Shown: piece after piece, positions 11,701 to 24,558 of the stretch | Position numbering within the stretch: the stretch's first letter is position 1 | How the letters are laid out: each line of letters begins with the position of its first letter | Assembly (NCBI GenBank): GCA_029204225.1 | Contig: CM055109.1 | Location: 38,164,991 to 38,228,990, forward strand | From: Diphasiastrum complanatum | Lineage: Eukaryota; Streptophyta; Lycopodiopsida; Lycopodiales; Lycopodiaceae | Length of the DNA stretch: 64,000 nucleotides | Direction of reading: 5' to 3' | The notes under the pieces: model-generated | What the model was told of the DNA's origin: nothing | What the model saw: the letters and a program-made list of their open reading frames with translations, nothing else | The model's database searches: none | Translations under genes and position numbers: made by a program

Positions 11701-14640
11701 ATTTTGTCCCTAGAGTTGATGCATTAGTAGGGTTTCGAAGTTTATCACTAACCGTGAAGGATTGGAATGTAATATTGAACCATGCTAATTATTTTGTTTC
11801 AATCACAAGATCATAAATGGATCTATGGTATCCATCTGATAGGCATGCCAGTCATCTAAATAAATGCATTCTCCGATTTTTGGGAACAAGACATAATATC
11901 CTATATGGACTATAGGACAACTAGATGATTAGTGGATCTCTAAAATATCAGATAAGGTGGTTAAGGGTTTTCTAGAAGGAAGAGCTGGTGGTATGGGACA
12001 TCAGTAATTTTGGAAAGGAAATTCTAAGACTGTAAAGATCTGCTTATCAATGGAGTATTTTAGTACATAGTCATGATATGGGAAAGAAAAAAAATCATTG
12101 ATAAAATAAGGAGGATTTAGGAGAATTTTAAGGTACAATCTAGATCCCAATGTGGAATCTCACTATTTACAAAATCGGAAATCCTCAAATCTATTTTTTG
12201 TTTTCTTAATTAATCATTTACTTCTTAGTAATTTCTCGAATATGAGACATCAGACTAGTTTATATGATTATTTTTAGCATGAAGTTATTCTTCTGAAAGA
12301 CTATTATATCATTTGTTTTACTACTTTGGTGAATAGACTTGGAATTCAGATAAATTCTAAGGTGATTGTGTTTCAATTTCTTAAACCTTGGATATCTCTT
12401 TTGCATAAATGGATTTCAATGGAATGATAGTACTGTCACTCGGGCTGGAAATATTTGAAGGAAAAGTCATGTTTGTAATAGAGTGAATCCTTTTGTGGAA
12501 AGCACTTATTACTGACTTTTCATGGATTTGGATATTTTCATATGTCATCCTTCCAGTTAACTTTTATAAAAATTGATAATTTCTTTAAAAGGAGGGGTGA
12601 AGTGATGGGATAAAATTCTATTTGAGGATCCGTTGGTTATGTAATTTCCGGACAAGAACTAGTTGTAGTATAGAAATGAGATTTTTTCTGAAAGTAATTT
12701 TGCATAGATTCAGAGTAAGATACCAAATTGGAACTTTTCGAATAAGAGAAATTCTCTAGAGATTGTGTGGAACAATCTGGAATTAAAATTGGTTTGAAAT
12801 TTGAATCATTATCTATAAGTGATACAATGAAAGGTCAAAAGTTACTAATTCCATTCTAATTGGAATAGGAGTAAGTTTGACCATGATTTAAATCTCTAGA
12901 GGAATCTGCCAGATAAGAATGTGTTTATGTATTAGGTCATAGTGAGATTATTCACATATGTGCACGATTAATCTTGTACGAATCTATTGTGTATTCCTGG
13001 TTACTAGGATTATTTGGTGCACTTAACCTAGTCGGTGAACATAAACATATGATTAAGTATTGTTGAGACAGATACTTGCAGAGTTAACGGATCTTTATGT
13101 GGAAGATTAATGGGTTTACTTATAAATGATTTGGGTAAGGATCTAAATGTGGTGTTGTACTGGTATAATTGAATTCTGCACCTATACATTTGAGATTTCT
13201 GAATCATTGGCAATTAACTTGAGTAGATGGTTACTCATGGATGAAGTTAATTGGTAAAACAATCAGTATGATGAAGATTCACCAGAAACTGACCGTTTTG
13301 AAGTATATTGCATATTAAACGCATGATTTGTGAATCATCATGATTCATCAACTAAAATTATGTGCATTGGATATACAATATTCTAGGTATAGAGTACTCC
13401 TTAGTTAAGGAATAGATTCAGCTCATTAGTGATTGTATCTCAGAGCGCTCAATTGGATAATGAATCTCAGAATAATAACCGAATTGATATTCAGTAGGAC
13501 TTTGGGTATCTAAATTTGATTCTAGACGGTAATCTAAAGTTTTTGTGGTTAAAGATGATTGTCATTATCATTTTGGTATGCTTTCTGTCTTTAATTATCT
13601 GTGGCTTATAGAACTTGAATATCTCGCACTTCTATTGAATAATCCAGTTGTGAGAATATTCTTAAATCCAGTATTTTTCTAGTGGAAAAGATTTGGGAAT
13701 TATTCTTAATGGTTCCTAACTTATGTTGGACATATACTCTAGTATCCTTAAATGATTAAGTATGGATTTGGATTCTAGAAAATTATGATTGACGAATCAT
13801 ACGAATCAATATTTATGATTGACGGATCATAAATAGATACTTAATTGTTGTTAGAAAATTATGAGGATGACTTTTAATCATTCTATATCTTAATGATTCT
13901 CCTAGAGATTCTAGTTGAACGAATGTTAAGGATATTTGTACTTGGAAGCTTTTTGAATTGTCTGCCGGAGTTTGTGGATAATTTCATACTATAATTATTA
14001 TTTTTTCTTTTAATTTTAAACTCTTAAGTTAAGTAATACATCACTCAGTGTTTCATGTAAGTGTTTTAAATGAAGGTGATATTACTAACTAATAGAGAGT
14101 GAAATCCAGATGAGAAAATTTATCGCTTAGAGTACTTTCCAAACCTGAATTGTACTCCAAAACAAAGATTAACGATTGAAAAATAGGTCTATCTTTGAGT
14201 ACTTTTTTGATATGTAAGTTCGACTAAGGATAATGATTTTCTAGGTTAATAATGAAAAGTTAAAAGAAATGTTCCTATAATTATTTCCTGTTTTGAGGAC
14301 AAAACCAGATTAAGGGGAGAAGAATGTTATGTTCATGTCCTGAATATAAGATTCAGTATTGTCCTAGACTTGGATACCCGGTACTCCAATGAATCAAGCT
14401 TATTAGTTATGGTACATCATGCTGGATGTGACCCGCAAGTAATTATTAACCTTGTGAGGCCTAGACACACTAATTGGAGTTAGTACAAGGTTTGGGACCG
14501 TATATGCATGTGTAGAGTATCAATAGCAATCTATGTATAGAGAATCCATGTATAAGAACTCCATGCATAGTGAATCTATGTGGGTGTCATTTTTTTTTCT
14601 CATGGTGTCATAGTCTTTTTTTGGGTTTTCTATGTGGTTA
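8740..14640 (+). mobile_element. Large LTR retrotransposon without intact ORFs (decayed Gypsy or LARD type)
   Basis: The plus-strand order is: probable 3' part of the 5' LTR ending at 8967, tRNA-Met-type primer-binding site at 8969-8980, about 5.3 kb of internal sequence, a polypurine-like stretch ending in AAGGGGAGAAGAA, and an LTR start TGTTATGTTCATGTCC at 14325. The block before the polypurine tract, GTTTTGAGGACAAAACC, resembles the pol 3' end of chromoviruses. No frame longer than about 110 codons is open and I could not place pol motifs inside, so it is either an old Gypsy or a non-coding derivative. A second copy lies inverted at 61.3-63.7 kb. Both LTRs are truncated. Confidence 0.65.
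8969..8980 (+). other. Primer-binding site, initiator tRNA-Met type
   Basis: TGGTATCAGAGC is the standard plant retrotransposon primer-binding sequence and follows an LTR-like end, CTCTTACA, by one base. Confidence 0.85.
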
Positions 14641-14645
14641 AGAGG

Positions 14646-14766
<121 letters not shown>

Positions 14767-14970
14767 GACTCTACTTGATGCATATTTTGCCTAAAGTATA
14801 TTTTGGTAAATAATAAACTAGAAGACCCCTTTGAAATTATGCCGATTTTTATTTCACTCATTTTTATGGGATCCTAAACTTCCCTATGCTTTATACAATT
14901 GGAAGGGCCTTTTTGAGATTCATGAAGACTTGCTAGACAAGTTTTCTTTGTATGGTGGAGACGGATACAC

Positions 14971-16385
14971 TTGTTAGGGCTAAGATCTAGCGATGTGCAT
15001 TGTTTTGAGAGTATAAATGTTAAACAGTTGTATGCCGAGACTTTATTTCATTTATTTGGTTCTATTAATGATGCTTTTGAACAAATTGTTTTTGGTTCGA
15101 CTTATTTCCCACATACGAAACATGAATGGTACAAATCCTTTCAAGTCTTTAATGAATTTGATGTTGATGAGTTTCCATCTTGTAAATGTTCAACTACCAA
15201 ACGCTTTAAGGATTTCGTTTCTTTGGATACCAAGGTTGTTAATAACAAGTCTTTAAGAAACGATTTAAACAAGGACTTAATCATATCCCAATACGACAAT
15301 CAAATATAAATGAAGTCGCCACCGAACTACATCAAGGATGGTTAAAAATCAGCAAAACTTGAAAGATCTAGATGAAAAAGAAGATAGATTCGTACATATA
15401 GGAGCCCATCTTGATAGACGACAATGCGGAAATTTAGAAAAACTCTTAAGAAAATATTGTGATGTCTTTGCATGGAACTATAAAGAAATGAAGGGTATAC
15501 CACATGAAGTTGTGCACTCCATCCCATTAGAAAAATATGCCAAGTCAGTCCAAGAGGAGCCCTACCGTTGTAATCCGCTCTATAGAGAGAAGATTAAAGA
15601 GGATATATAAAGATTACTAGCTGTGGGTTTCATTAAAGAAATCGAACATACGACATGGTTATCACCCATCGTGGTGGTTCCCAAGAAGAATGGTAAATCA
15701 AGGATATGTGTGGACCTAAAAGAATTGAATAAAGTCACAAAAAAGGACCACTTCCCTTTACCATTAACCAACGCCATATTGGAAGAGATGGCAGGAGCAG
15801 AGGCAATGAGTTTTTTGGATGGCTTTGGCGGTTATTTTCTTATTCAATTAGATCCTAAAGACATTTGTAAGACCGCATTTGCCACAGAGTTTGGTACCTA
15901 TGCATATCAGGTAATGCCATTCAGACTCTGTAACACTCCATCGACCTTTCAAAGAGTGATGCAGTTTGCATTTAAAGATCTACTGCATAAGATTTTAGAG
16001 ATATATCTAGATGACATTGGTGTTAAATCTAAAAATTGTGATGATCTTGATGCTCTTGAAAAAGTTTATATACAATGCAGGAAGTATGGAATTTCAATGA
16101 ATCCAGAGAAATGTCAGATTTGTAAGACATGGTGTTGTCTTAGGACATATCATATCCAAAGATGGTATCTCAATGGCTCCGGCTAAGGTGAAAGTTATTC
16201 AAGAAATGCCGCTATCGGCCACAGTAAAAGAAATCTATATCATCATAGGCCATTGTAATTATTACCGCATATTTATTCTTGATTTTTCTAGAAAAGCCAA
16301 ATTAATTTATGAGGTTATTACAGATCCAAAATGGACCAAAGAAAGAATACAAGCAGTTGAAGAATTGAAGCACACACTTGCTTAA
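14971..16385 (+). pseudogene. Gypsy pol fragment (reverse transcriptase)
   Basis: An open stretch at 14971-15309 precedes a clear Ty3/Gypsy reverse transcriptase. The region 15338-15610 carries FAWNYKEMKGI, then after an in-frame TAA at 15608 comes GFIKEI, SPIVVVPKKNGKSRICVDLK, FPLPLTN, the QLDPKDICKTAF block and IYLDDIGV. A frameshift near 16115 moves GHIISKDG out of frame. The element stops at about 16385, where Copia-alpha gag begins. The LKELNK and FPLP spacing suggests the Athila/Tat branch, with low certainty. Confidence 0.85.
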
Positions 16386-16387
16386 AG

Positions 16388-19300
16388 TTGAATGTAAGCA
16401 GTGACCTCTTGAAGGAGGTGGCTTCTTGTGCCTCATCAAAAGAGGCTTGGGATTCACTAAAGAACATTTATGAATCCAATAACACTTCAAGAGTGCTTAT
16501 GCTAAGAAACTTGAACTTGCAAAGCATGAGGGGAAGTGGAGAAAATGGACAAGAGTATGTCCTAAGGATAAATCTTTGAACAAATAATTGGGATCTATAG
16601 GAGAGAAGATCCAAGACAATGAATTAGTACAAGTATTTTTGAATGGATTAGGAGATGAGTTCTCTAATCTAGTTCAATCTTTTGCTATTCAAGGCCAACT
16701 TCCATCAATTGATAAATTGCATATTGTTCTTGTGGCCGAGGAGAGTAGGCTTCTACACCTCAAAACAAGAATGGGGTCCTTTTCACTAAATAATGGTGAT
16801 GAGAAAGCAAACTTCACATCAAAAGCCAAAAAGAAGACTCATCCTTCCAAAAAGTTCCAAGGCAAGGAGGCCGAGGCAAAGGATGGAGGATCTACCTCCA
16901 AAGGAAAGCAAAAGAACAAAGCCAAGCTAAAGTGTTTTTTTGTGGGAAGAAAGGACACTTTGCTACCAAATGTGATAAGAAGAAGAATGCACAAGGGAGT
17001 GAAGATCAAGGCAACCTTGCACAAGGGGAGGAGGGAGAGGATGGTCTCAACATATCCTTGATGGTAGCATCTACACCAAGATCAAACTAAGAGACATGGT
17101 GGATTGATAGTGGGGCTAGTTCCCACATGTCATTCAACAAGCATTATTTTTCTACTCTACTTTCTTGTAATGATTCTAAGAAGTCAATCTACACTGGCAG
17201 TGATCAAGAATGTAAGATAGATGGCATAGGATCTATTCCATTATGCTTAGGACCATCTAAGAGGATAGATCTTGATAATGTTTTGTATGTTCCATCCATT
17301 ACAAAAAACTTGCTTAGTGTTGGTCAATTAATGGACAATGGACTAGATGTACATTTCAAGAATGGAGTATGTTCCAAAGTGATAAGTGCATAGCTAGTGG
17401 CATTAAGCAAGGAAGGCTCTTTTAATTGGATGCTAATGTGGCTATTGAAAGTGTGAATATGGTTAGGGAGGAGTTGACTCAAGTGGAGCTTTGGCACAAA
17501 AGATTGGGCCATCCTAATCTTCAATCAATGGAATCCATGGCATCAAAGCAGCTAGCTCTCAACCTACCAAAAGCTTTCAAGAAGTGTGGCAAAGTGTGTG
17601 AGGCATGTGGCCTTGAAAAGTCACACGAGACTTCCTACAAGAGATCTTTAACAAGATCTACCTCACCTTTGGATCTTATCCATTCGGATGTACATGCTTT
17701 TTGTCATGAAAGTAATGGAGGTGCTTTAATGTATGTGACTTTTATAGATGATTGTACTAGACACACTTGGATTGAATGATTGCCTAAGAAAAGCCTTGTA
17801 TATGAAGCTTTTGTAAAGTTTAAGTCTCTAGTGGAAAAGCAACTTAGCTCTTGCATTACAGTTCTAAGATGTGATAATGGAGGAGAGTATATCTCCAACA
17901 AAATGAGAGACTTCTGTGAGATCAATGGCATTAAGAGAGAGCTCACTTGTTCCTACACCCCCAACAAAATGGGGTGGCCGAGAGGAAAAATAGGAGCCTT
18001 TGCAAATGTGCAAAGTCTTTAAGACTTAATGCATCTCTACCCATCTGTTTTTGGGGGGAGGCCATAACTTGTGCTCATTACTTATGTAATAGGCTTCCTA
18101 GTAATGCTATTGGTGGGATCTCACCATTTCAAGCTTTGTTTGGCAATAAGCCCAATGTAAGAGATTTTAAAGTGTTTGCATGTATATGTTATGTCCACAT
18201 TCCTTTGGAAACTATAAGGAAAGAAGATGCAACTTCCTTAAAAGGAATATTTGTAGGCTATAGTGAAAATAGCAAAGGATATAGGATATTTGATCCTATT
18301 TCAAGCAAAGTAAAAGTCAGCAATGATGCCTTATTTGATGAATCTCAAAGTTACAAGATGTCTCCAAATGCATCTAATCTTTTAGTTGATGAAGATCTTG
18401 CAACACTCGAGGAGGAGCCTCTTGAAAAATGATCTTTTGGAAGATCAAAATCAAGTTCCAAAGGGGCCAAGAAGATCCACAAGGAGCAAGGCCCAACCTT
18501 CAAGGCTCACATACTTTGAGAAAGGGAAGCAAAGGGAAGACACAACTCCTTCTACCTCTTACTCTTTTCTAACCACAATGCTCGAAGAGCCATCATGTTA
18601 TGAAGATGCAAATAGATCACAAGTTTGGGGAGATGCAATGCAAGTAGAGTTTGATGCTTTGATAGATAATCAAACTTGGAATCTTGTACACCTTCCATAT
18701 GGGAAGAAGCCACTTGCATGTAAGTGGATCTATAGATTAAAGTACAATCAAGATGGATCTATAAGTAACTACAAGGCTAGATTGGTTGCTGAGGGGTTTC
18801 TTCAAACTAAAGGCATAGATTATGAAGAAACTTTTACACTTGTAGCTACTTTGTTCAAGTGGAATCTCTATCAAATGTACGTGACCAATGCTTTCTTGAA
18901 TGGCTACTTGGAGGAGGAAATATACATGTTGCAACCCAAGGGCTTCATCAAGGATGGTGAGGAGGACAAGGTTTGCCACTTAAGGAAGAGCCTATATGGC
19001 TTGAAGCAAGCACCTAGAGCTTGGTACTCTAGGTTGCATGATTTTCCCTACTCCCTTGGCTTTGTGATTAGCTCTTATGAGCCTTCTTTGTACATCAAAT
19101 GTAATGATGGAAAGATCATCATTTTAGTACTTTATGTTGGTGATATCATATTGACAGGAAATGATGGTGAAGGCATAAGAAATGTTAAAGCTTCTTTGTC
19201 TAGTGAATTCAAGATGGTATATCTAGGACTTCTTAAGTTTATACTTGGAATAGAAGTTAGTGATTTTACTTTTATAAGTCAATCAAAGTATGCTACTTCC

Positions 19301-20062
19301 ATTCTTGAAAGGTTCTGCATGAAAGATTGTAAGGGTTGACACCCCTATGGAGCAAGTTTGTAAAGTTACTAATGACTATGATGAAGCATCCTTTGAGGAC
19401 ATCACACTCTTTAGGAAGCTAATAGGCTCCTTAATCTATTTGACAATCACTAGACCAGATTTGAGTTATAGTGTAAGCAAGTTAAGTCAATATATGCAAG
19501 GTCCTTCAATGCATCATTGGAAAAGTGCCAAGAGAGTGTTTAGATATGTCTCTTCTACTAGATTTTTTGGCATTCTCTATCAAGGACCTAACTTGTACTT
19601 GAGGGCATTTTTGGATTCAGATTTTGCAGGAGACAAGATGGATAGAAGATCCATAAGTGCATTTGTCACTTTTCTTTGTGGAGGAGTGATATCTTGGCTT
19701 TTTAAAAAGCAAGATACAATTTCTCTTTCCTCTTGTGAAGTCGAGTACAAGGCATTGACTTCAACAACCAAAGAACTCCTATGGCTAAGAAGACTTTTGG
19801 TGGGGCTTCAAGTGCTAAAGGCCGAGGAGATCCCTTGCATCTATTGTGACAATCAAGCTTCTCAACAAATTGCTACCAATCCGATCTTCCATGCTGGAAC
19901 AAAGCATATTGAGATAGCTCATCACTTTGTGAGGGAGAAGGTGCAATCCAAGGAGGTTCAACTTTATCATGTGCCATCATCCAAGTGCATAGCTGATATC
20001 TTAACCAAATCTTTGGCTAAAGATCCATTTTTCAAGTTAAGAGATGCTCTTGGTAGATAGGT
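16388..20062 (+). pseudogene. Copia-alpha gag-pol, 5'-truncated and broken
   Basis: Order on the plus strand: gag (UBN2-like; degenerate zinc knuckle, about 16388-17050), protease (IDSGASSHMSF at 17100), pre-integrase LWHKRLGHPNLQS, integrase with DLIHSDVHAF and an LRCDNGGEY block, reverse transcriptase (about 18590-19335) and RNase H (19347-20060, with SLSSCEVEYKAL and CDNQASQQIA). The family normally has one frame. Here there are frameshifts near 17060, 17400, 18000, 18430 and 19340, an in-frame stop after HTWIE, a deletion of about 20 codons before VTNAFLNG, and the catalytic YVDD is YVGD (GGT at 19139-19141). It directly abuts Gypsy pol at 16385 with no 5' LTR. A 3' LTR follows at 20099. 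Confidence 0.93.
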
Positions 20063-20098
20063 GTACATTAGACTTGCCAAGTTAGAAGTGAGGAGGAG

Positions 20099-20945
20099 TT
20101 TTAAAAGTATCACTTCCAACTTGATGTACTTTGTAGATCTTAAGATATTTTGATCTTGATAGGATCTCACACGTGTGGAGTCTGTTCCCACATGTGAAAG
20201 AATGTACATAAGTCACTTTTATAAAGTTAGATTGATTTTTAGCTAGATCTACACAAGTGTGAAATTGACCTTTGAATAGAATCTGGAAATTGGTCAAACT
20301 TTATGTAAATATATCGGACTTCCATGTGAATGAGTTATTACTCACACATGTCAAGATGCCATTCACACATGTCTCTAAGCTTCTAGATGATAAGATAGGA
20401 ATATTCCATTAGATCCTATTTAATAGGGAATATTCCTATAAATGTGGAAGACTAGCTTTTTTGTTTCTAGCCAAAGAGAATAGTCAACTTTGTGAGATGA
20501 GCTTATATGGCTCCCATTGGTGGATCTGGATGACTAGGCACTCTTCACACATGTGAAGGCTTGCTAGACAGTACATAGCTCGTGAATGTACTTGATCTAT
20601 AAAGGGATCAACTTAATCAATGAGAAGTTGATGAGACATTGGCAATTTCTAGTTTTGCTTGTATTTTCCACATTTGTCTTGTGTTTTTGTGATTGGAATG
20701 CATTTCTAAGCTTGAGTACTTTACTCTTTGTTTACAAGCCGTATAGGTACTGTGCTCCACACGTGTGAGGCCACTCCTCAAAGATTTTAATCATTTGATC
20801 CATTTCTCTTGCTTAAATCATAGTGTAATGCAACTAGATCAAGATCTAACACCTAGAACTTGATAGATCATTGGATTAAGCAATCAATATCTCTTAATGA
20901 TTGATTAGTACAATCATAATTGTCCTTTTTCCCTGAAAATTGACA
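20099..20945 (+). repeat. Copia-alpha 3' LTR
   Basis: The LTR follows a polypurine tract GAGGAGGAG at 20090-20098. Its length, about 847 bp, equals that of the Copia-alpha LTR at 24559-25966 once the MITE in the latter is removed. The first bases have decayed from TGTT to TTTT. It carries at least six CACAyGTGTG-like palindromes. The 3' limit is placed by alignment with the copies at 24.6 and 32.8 kb. Confidence 0.8.
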
Positions 20946-20964
20946 TCTACCACATCTATTATCA

Positions 20965-21062
20965 AGTACTTGAGAAGGAACATACAGATTGGGTATCACC
21001 TATCGTTGTGGTCCCAAAGAAGAACGGGAAGCTTCGTATCTGTGTCGACTATCGCAAAGCTC
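20965..21062 (+). pseudogene. Short Gypsy reverse transcriptase fragment
   Basis: In one frame the stretch reads DWVSPIVVVPKKNGKLRICV followed by DYRKA, the first conserved block of Ty3/Gypsy RT. It is not a continuation of the Gypsy copy at 15-16.4 kb, which already contains this block. No other domain accompanies it. Confidence 0.85.
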
Positions 21063-21352
21063 GTTTTATAAAGAAAAAGAGCATAGTCAGAGAAGGCATA
21101 AACTGAGTGATGAACTAAGTCATTGTAGGCCAATAATCATTGTAAGCTATTGGCATTTGGTGCAATTAGTTTATCAAACAAGTAGAAGCATAGTAGAGTG
21201 TCAACACATACGTCTTGGGCTCTACGTGTTATTATATCAGTTTTTTATTGATATGAAGCCTACACTACACTTATATCAGTGTAATAATGTAGCTTACTTA
21301 ATGAACGATTTTCTTTTATGAATAGTTCTAAGCATCCGAATAAATATATGTA

Positions 21353-21665
<313 letters not shown>

Positions 21666-22244
21666 TTTCACATTATCTCTGATAACAGATTAAAGATTTA
21701 GGATTTAGAGTTTTGGATATTTGAGTTTTCTATCTCAACTATAGTTTTTGTAGTTTGCTCATTCCACATTGCTATGGACTAAATCAATTTAGCTTATCAA
21801 ACTTACCATGGTAGTCTATGACACCTCAATTGATTCTAAGTAGCAAGTTAAATTGATCTTCTAGTAACAAACTAGAGAATCTGTTAGATTTTCTTTATTT
21901 ATTCACATAACTAATAGGTAGTCTAAACTCTGATATATCTATGAGGCACCAGAGTTATGGTTCTATTAACTCTTTGATCATTGATCATCATCTATTTTTT
22001 TGACAAGTGGTAGTACACATAATTTCTTCAATAGTAGATCTCTTAGAATTTGCGATTTAGTATTACTAGATTCATTTGATGCGATGAAAGTACAAATAGT
22101 GAATGGGTCAATCATTCCTTAAACAAAATTACTCTGACAGTTAGGTTGTAAATTGATGACTACACTCTCAAGATGCATTTTCTTATGGTCAAAATGGTTC
22201 CATTCATATTATCTTAGGGGTGGAAAGTTAAATTAGCAATAACC

Positions 22245-22345
22245 AACATGTAAGCTCTTTACAATACTTTCTAAGTTTGATGGTGACACATTTTGCTTAG
22301 TTCTAGAGTTATCGAGCCAATTCTTTTACGAGCCCATGTTGAGCA
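22245..22345 (+). repeat. Direct repeat, left copy
   Basis: About 100 bp ending GAGCCCATGTTGAGCA recurs at 24455-24555 in the same orientation with few changes. The pair encloses the rearranged Copia-delta. Confidence 0.85.
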
Positions 22346-22559
22346 CTTAAGTTGCTTTTTTTTGTACTTTTGTATACAAGAGTGTGAATATACAGTTGGT
22401 GGTGAGTAATGTTGTTTGTCTTGTCTTGAAGTACTTGATGGTGTACTGTGTTGATTGTGTGGATCGATTATTGTTGTGTTGTCAACTTGGTAGGATGATC
22501 ACCACTCCATATGTGAAGGATGTGTAATGGGGAAGCATCATAGGAGACATCCAAAAAGG

Positions 22560-23235
22560 TGGAGCTACAAGAGCCAAGAAACCACTTGAACTCATTCATA
22601 GTGATTTGTGTGGCCCAATGAAGACCATGTCGACGATAGGGGGAGCTTACTATTTGATGACTTTCATAGATGATTCCTCCAGGAGGACATGTATGTATTT
22701 CTTGAAGAAAAAATCTGATGCTTTTGCTCACTTCAAGGGATTCAAGGCTTTAGTGGAGAACCAACTAGATGCACGAATCAATATGCTTAGATCAAATAGA
22801 GGGGGCGAATACAAATCGGATGATTTTGAAGACTTTTGCAAGGAATATGGCATCAAAAAACAATTTGCTCAAACACACATGTCGCATAATAATGGTGTAG
22901 TAGAAAGAAAGAATAGAACCATTATGGAAAGTGCATGCTCCATGATGAAGCAAATGGGCTTATCAAACTCTTATTGGTCGGAGGCATGCAAAGCGGCAAC
23001 CCGTTGACAACAAATGAGTGTATCGAATAAAGTTTCATGCGGATGGCACAATCACAAAACATAAGGCATGCTTGGTGGTAAAAGTCTATGAGAAAAGTAA
23101 GGGGATCTACTATGAGACATTTGCTCTAGTGGCTAAGTGGACTACGCTCAACGTCTCACTTGGTCAATGATCTATGCTATTCATGGAGCATACTTCCATG
23201 ATAGTATCATACTTCAGTATTGACAAGTACTTCAA
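22560..23235 (+). pseudogene. Copia-delta integrase and 5' reverse transcriptase
   Basis: The frame carries ELIHSDLCGPMKT, TFIDDSSRRT, YFLKKKSDAF and NNGVVERKNRTIMES of a Copia integrase. The second catalytic Asp is Asn (LRSNRGGEY, near 22796). After a deletion come the first RT blocks (FHADGTITKHKA, then ALVAKWTTL), stopping near 23170. The remainder of RT is in the following segment on the opposite strand. Confidence 0.9.
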
Positions 23236-23239
23236 AAAA

Positions 23240-24435
23240 AAACCTTTGTACATAACTGTTTAGCACTAAAAGTCTCAAATTTGTCCTTACTTACGGCTTT
23301 TGTAAATATATTAGCAAGTTGCAACAATGGTAGAGCAATGCGTCATACTAATATCTTTAGATTGTAACTTTTCATGCACAAAATCATATTTTACTTCAAT
23401 GTGTTTAGTTCTTGCATGAAAGACTAGATTTTTGGCCAACTATATCTCACTTTGGCTATCACTGAAGATAATAGTGGGGTGTGTTTGCTTCATACCAATC
23501 TCACATAACAATCTTCACTGCCGTACAACTTCTTGAGTAGCAGAAAGCTTCTGTCGATGAAAGAGAAATAGTGTCCTACTTCTTACTAGACCATGAAAAA
23601 CGGCCATTTCCAAAATTGAAACCATACCCAGTAGTTGACTTTCTATCATTCTATATTGCCAGCCCAATCAACATCAACATAATCTTATAATCTAGATAAA
23701 GTGTTCTGCCTTCTATTAACCAAGCCAAGGTTGGTGTGCCTTCACGTACCTCAAAATCCTTTTTGATGCTTTCCAATCATCCAAAGTAGGTGATGACATT
23801 AATTGACTAATTAAGCTCACAACATAGCAAAAATCAGGACGAGTAGTCATAAGATAAATCAAACTTCCAGCTAGTTGACGGCATGAACTTGACCACTATC
23901 ATCAGTACGAGACAACTTCTAACTAGCTTCACATGGAGTGATGGAAGGTTTGCACTTTGTCATATGAAATCTCTCTAAAATCTTGGGAGCATATATGCCG
24001 TGACATAGCTTGATGTCATTGTCATTCTGCCATACTTCAACTCCCAAGCAATAATGCATAAGATCTAAATTTGTCATTTCAAATTGCTTGCACAATGGGC
24101 TTTGATAGAGTGAATGAGATTCTCATCATTGCGCATGATAATTATATCATCAACATATAGCACAACCAAGGCAATGTTGTCATTGTTTATAAGAACATAA
24201 AGATTTGGATATGAATTTGTTCTCATAAACTTGTGAGAGAGAAAGTAATAGTCAATACATCCATACCATGTACATGGCGCTTTCTTGAGACCATAAAGTG
24301 CTTTGTGTAGTTTGCAAACCTTATGTTCCTGTCCCTTCGCAACAAAGCCTTGTGGTTGGAGCATGTTTTCTTCCTCTTCTAGGTCATCATGCGAATGTGG
24401 ATTTCACATCCATTTGGTGGATCTTCCACCTGAAA
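23240..24435 (-). pseudogene. Copia-delta 3' reverse transcriptase and RNase H, inverted
   Basis: On the minus strand the segment begins HQMDVKSTFA, then MLQPQGFVAKG, LYGLKKAPCTWY and VVLYVDDIIIM, followed by a stop-riddled connection and RNase H ending in FTKAVSKDK. The YVDD catalytic motif is intact, but several stops follow. It starts almost exactly where the plus-strand segment at 22560-23235 ends, so the two are halves of one element. Confidence 0.88.
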
Positions 24436-24454
24436 TGGGATGCAGAGAGAGTTA

Positions 24455-24555
24455 ACGTGTAAATTTTTTTACGATACTTTCTAAGTTTGACAGTGACACA
24501 TTTTGCTTAGTTCTAGAGTTATCGTGCCAATTCTTTTACGAGCCCATGTTGAGCA
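24455..24555 (+). repeat. Direct repeat, right copy
   Basis: Partner of 22245-22345. Its end at 24555 lies next to the 3' border of the minus-strand Copia-alpha LTR. Confidence 0.85.
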
Positions 24556-24558
24556 TTT

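Noticed and set aside
12300-14320. Attempt to read Gypsy integrase in the 9-14 kb element
   Set aside because: Only the last few bases before the polypurine tract resemble a pol 3' end. I could not place any catalytic motif, so the interior is described as non-coding.
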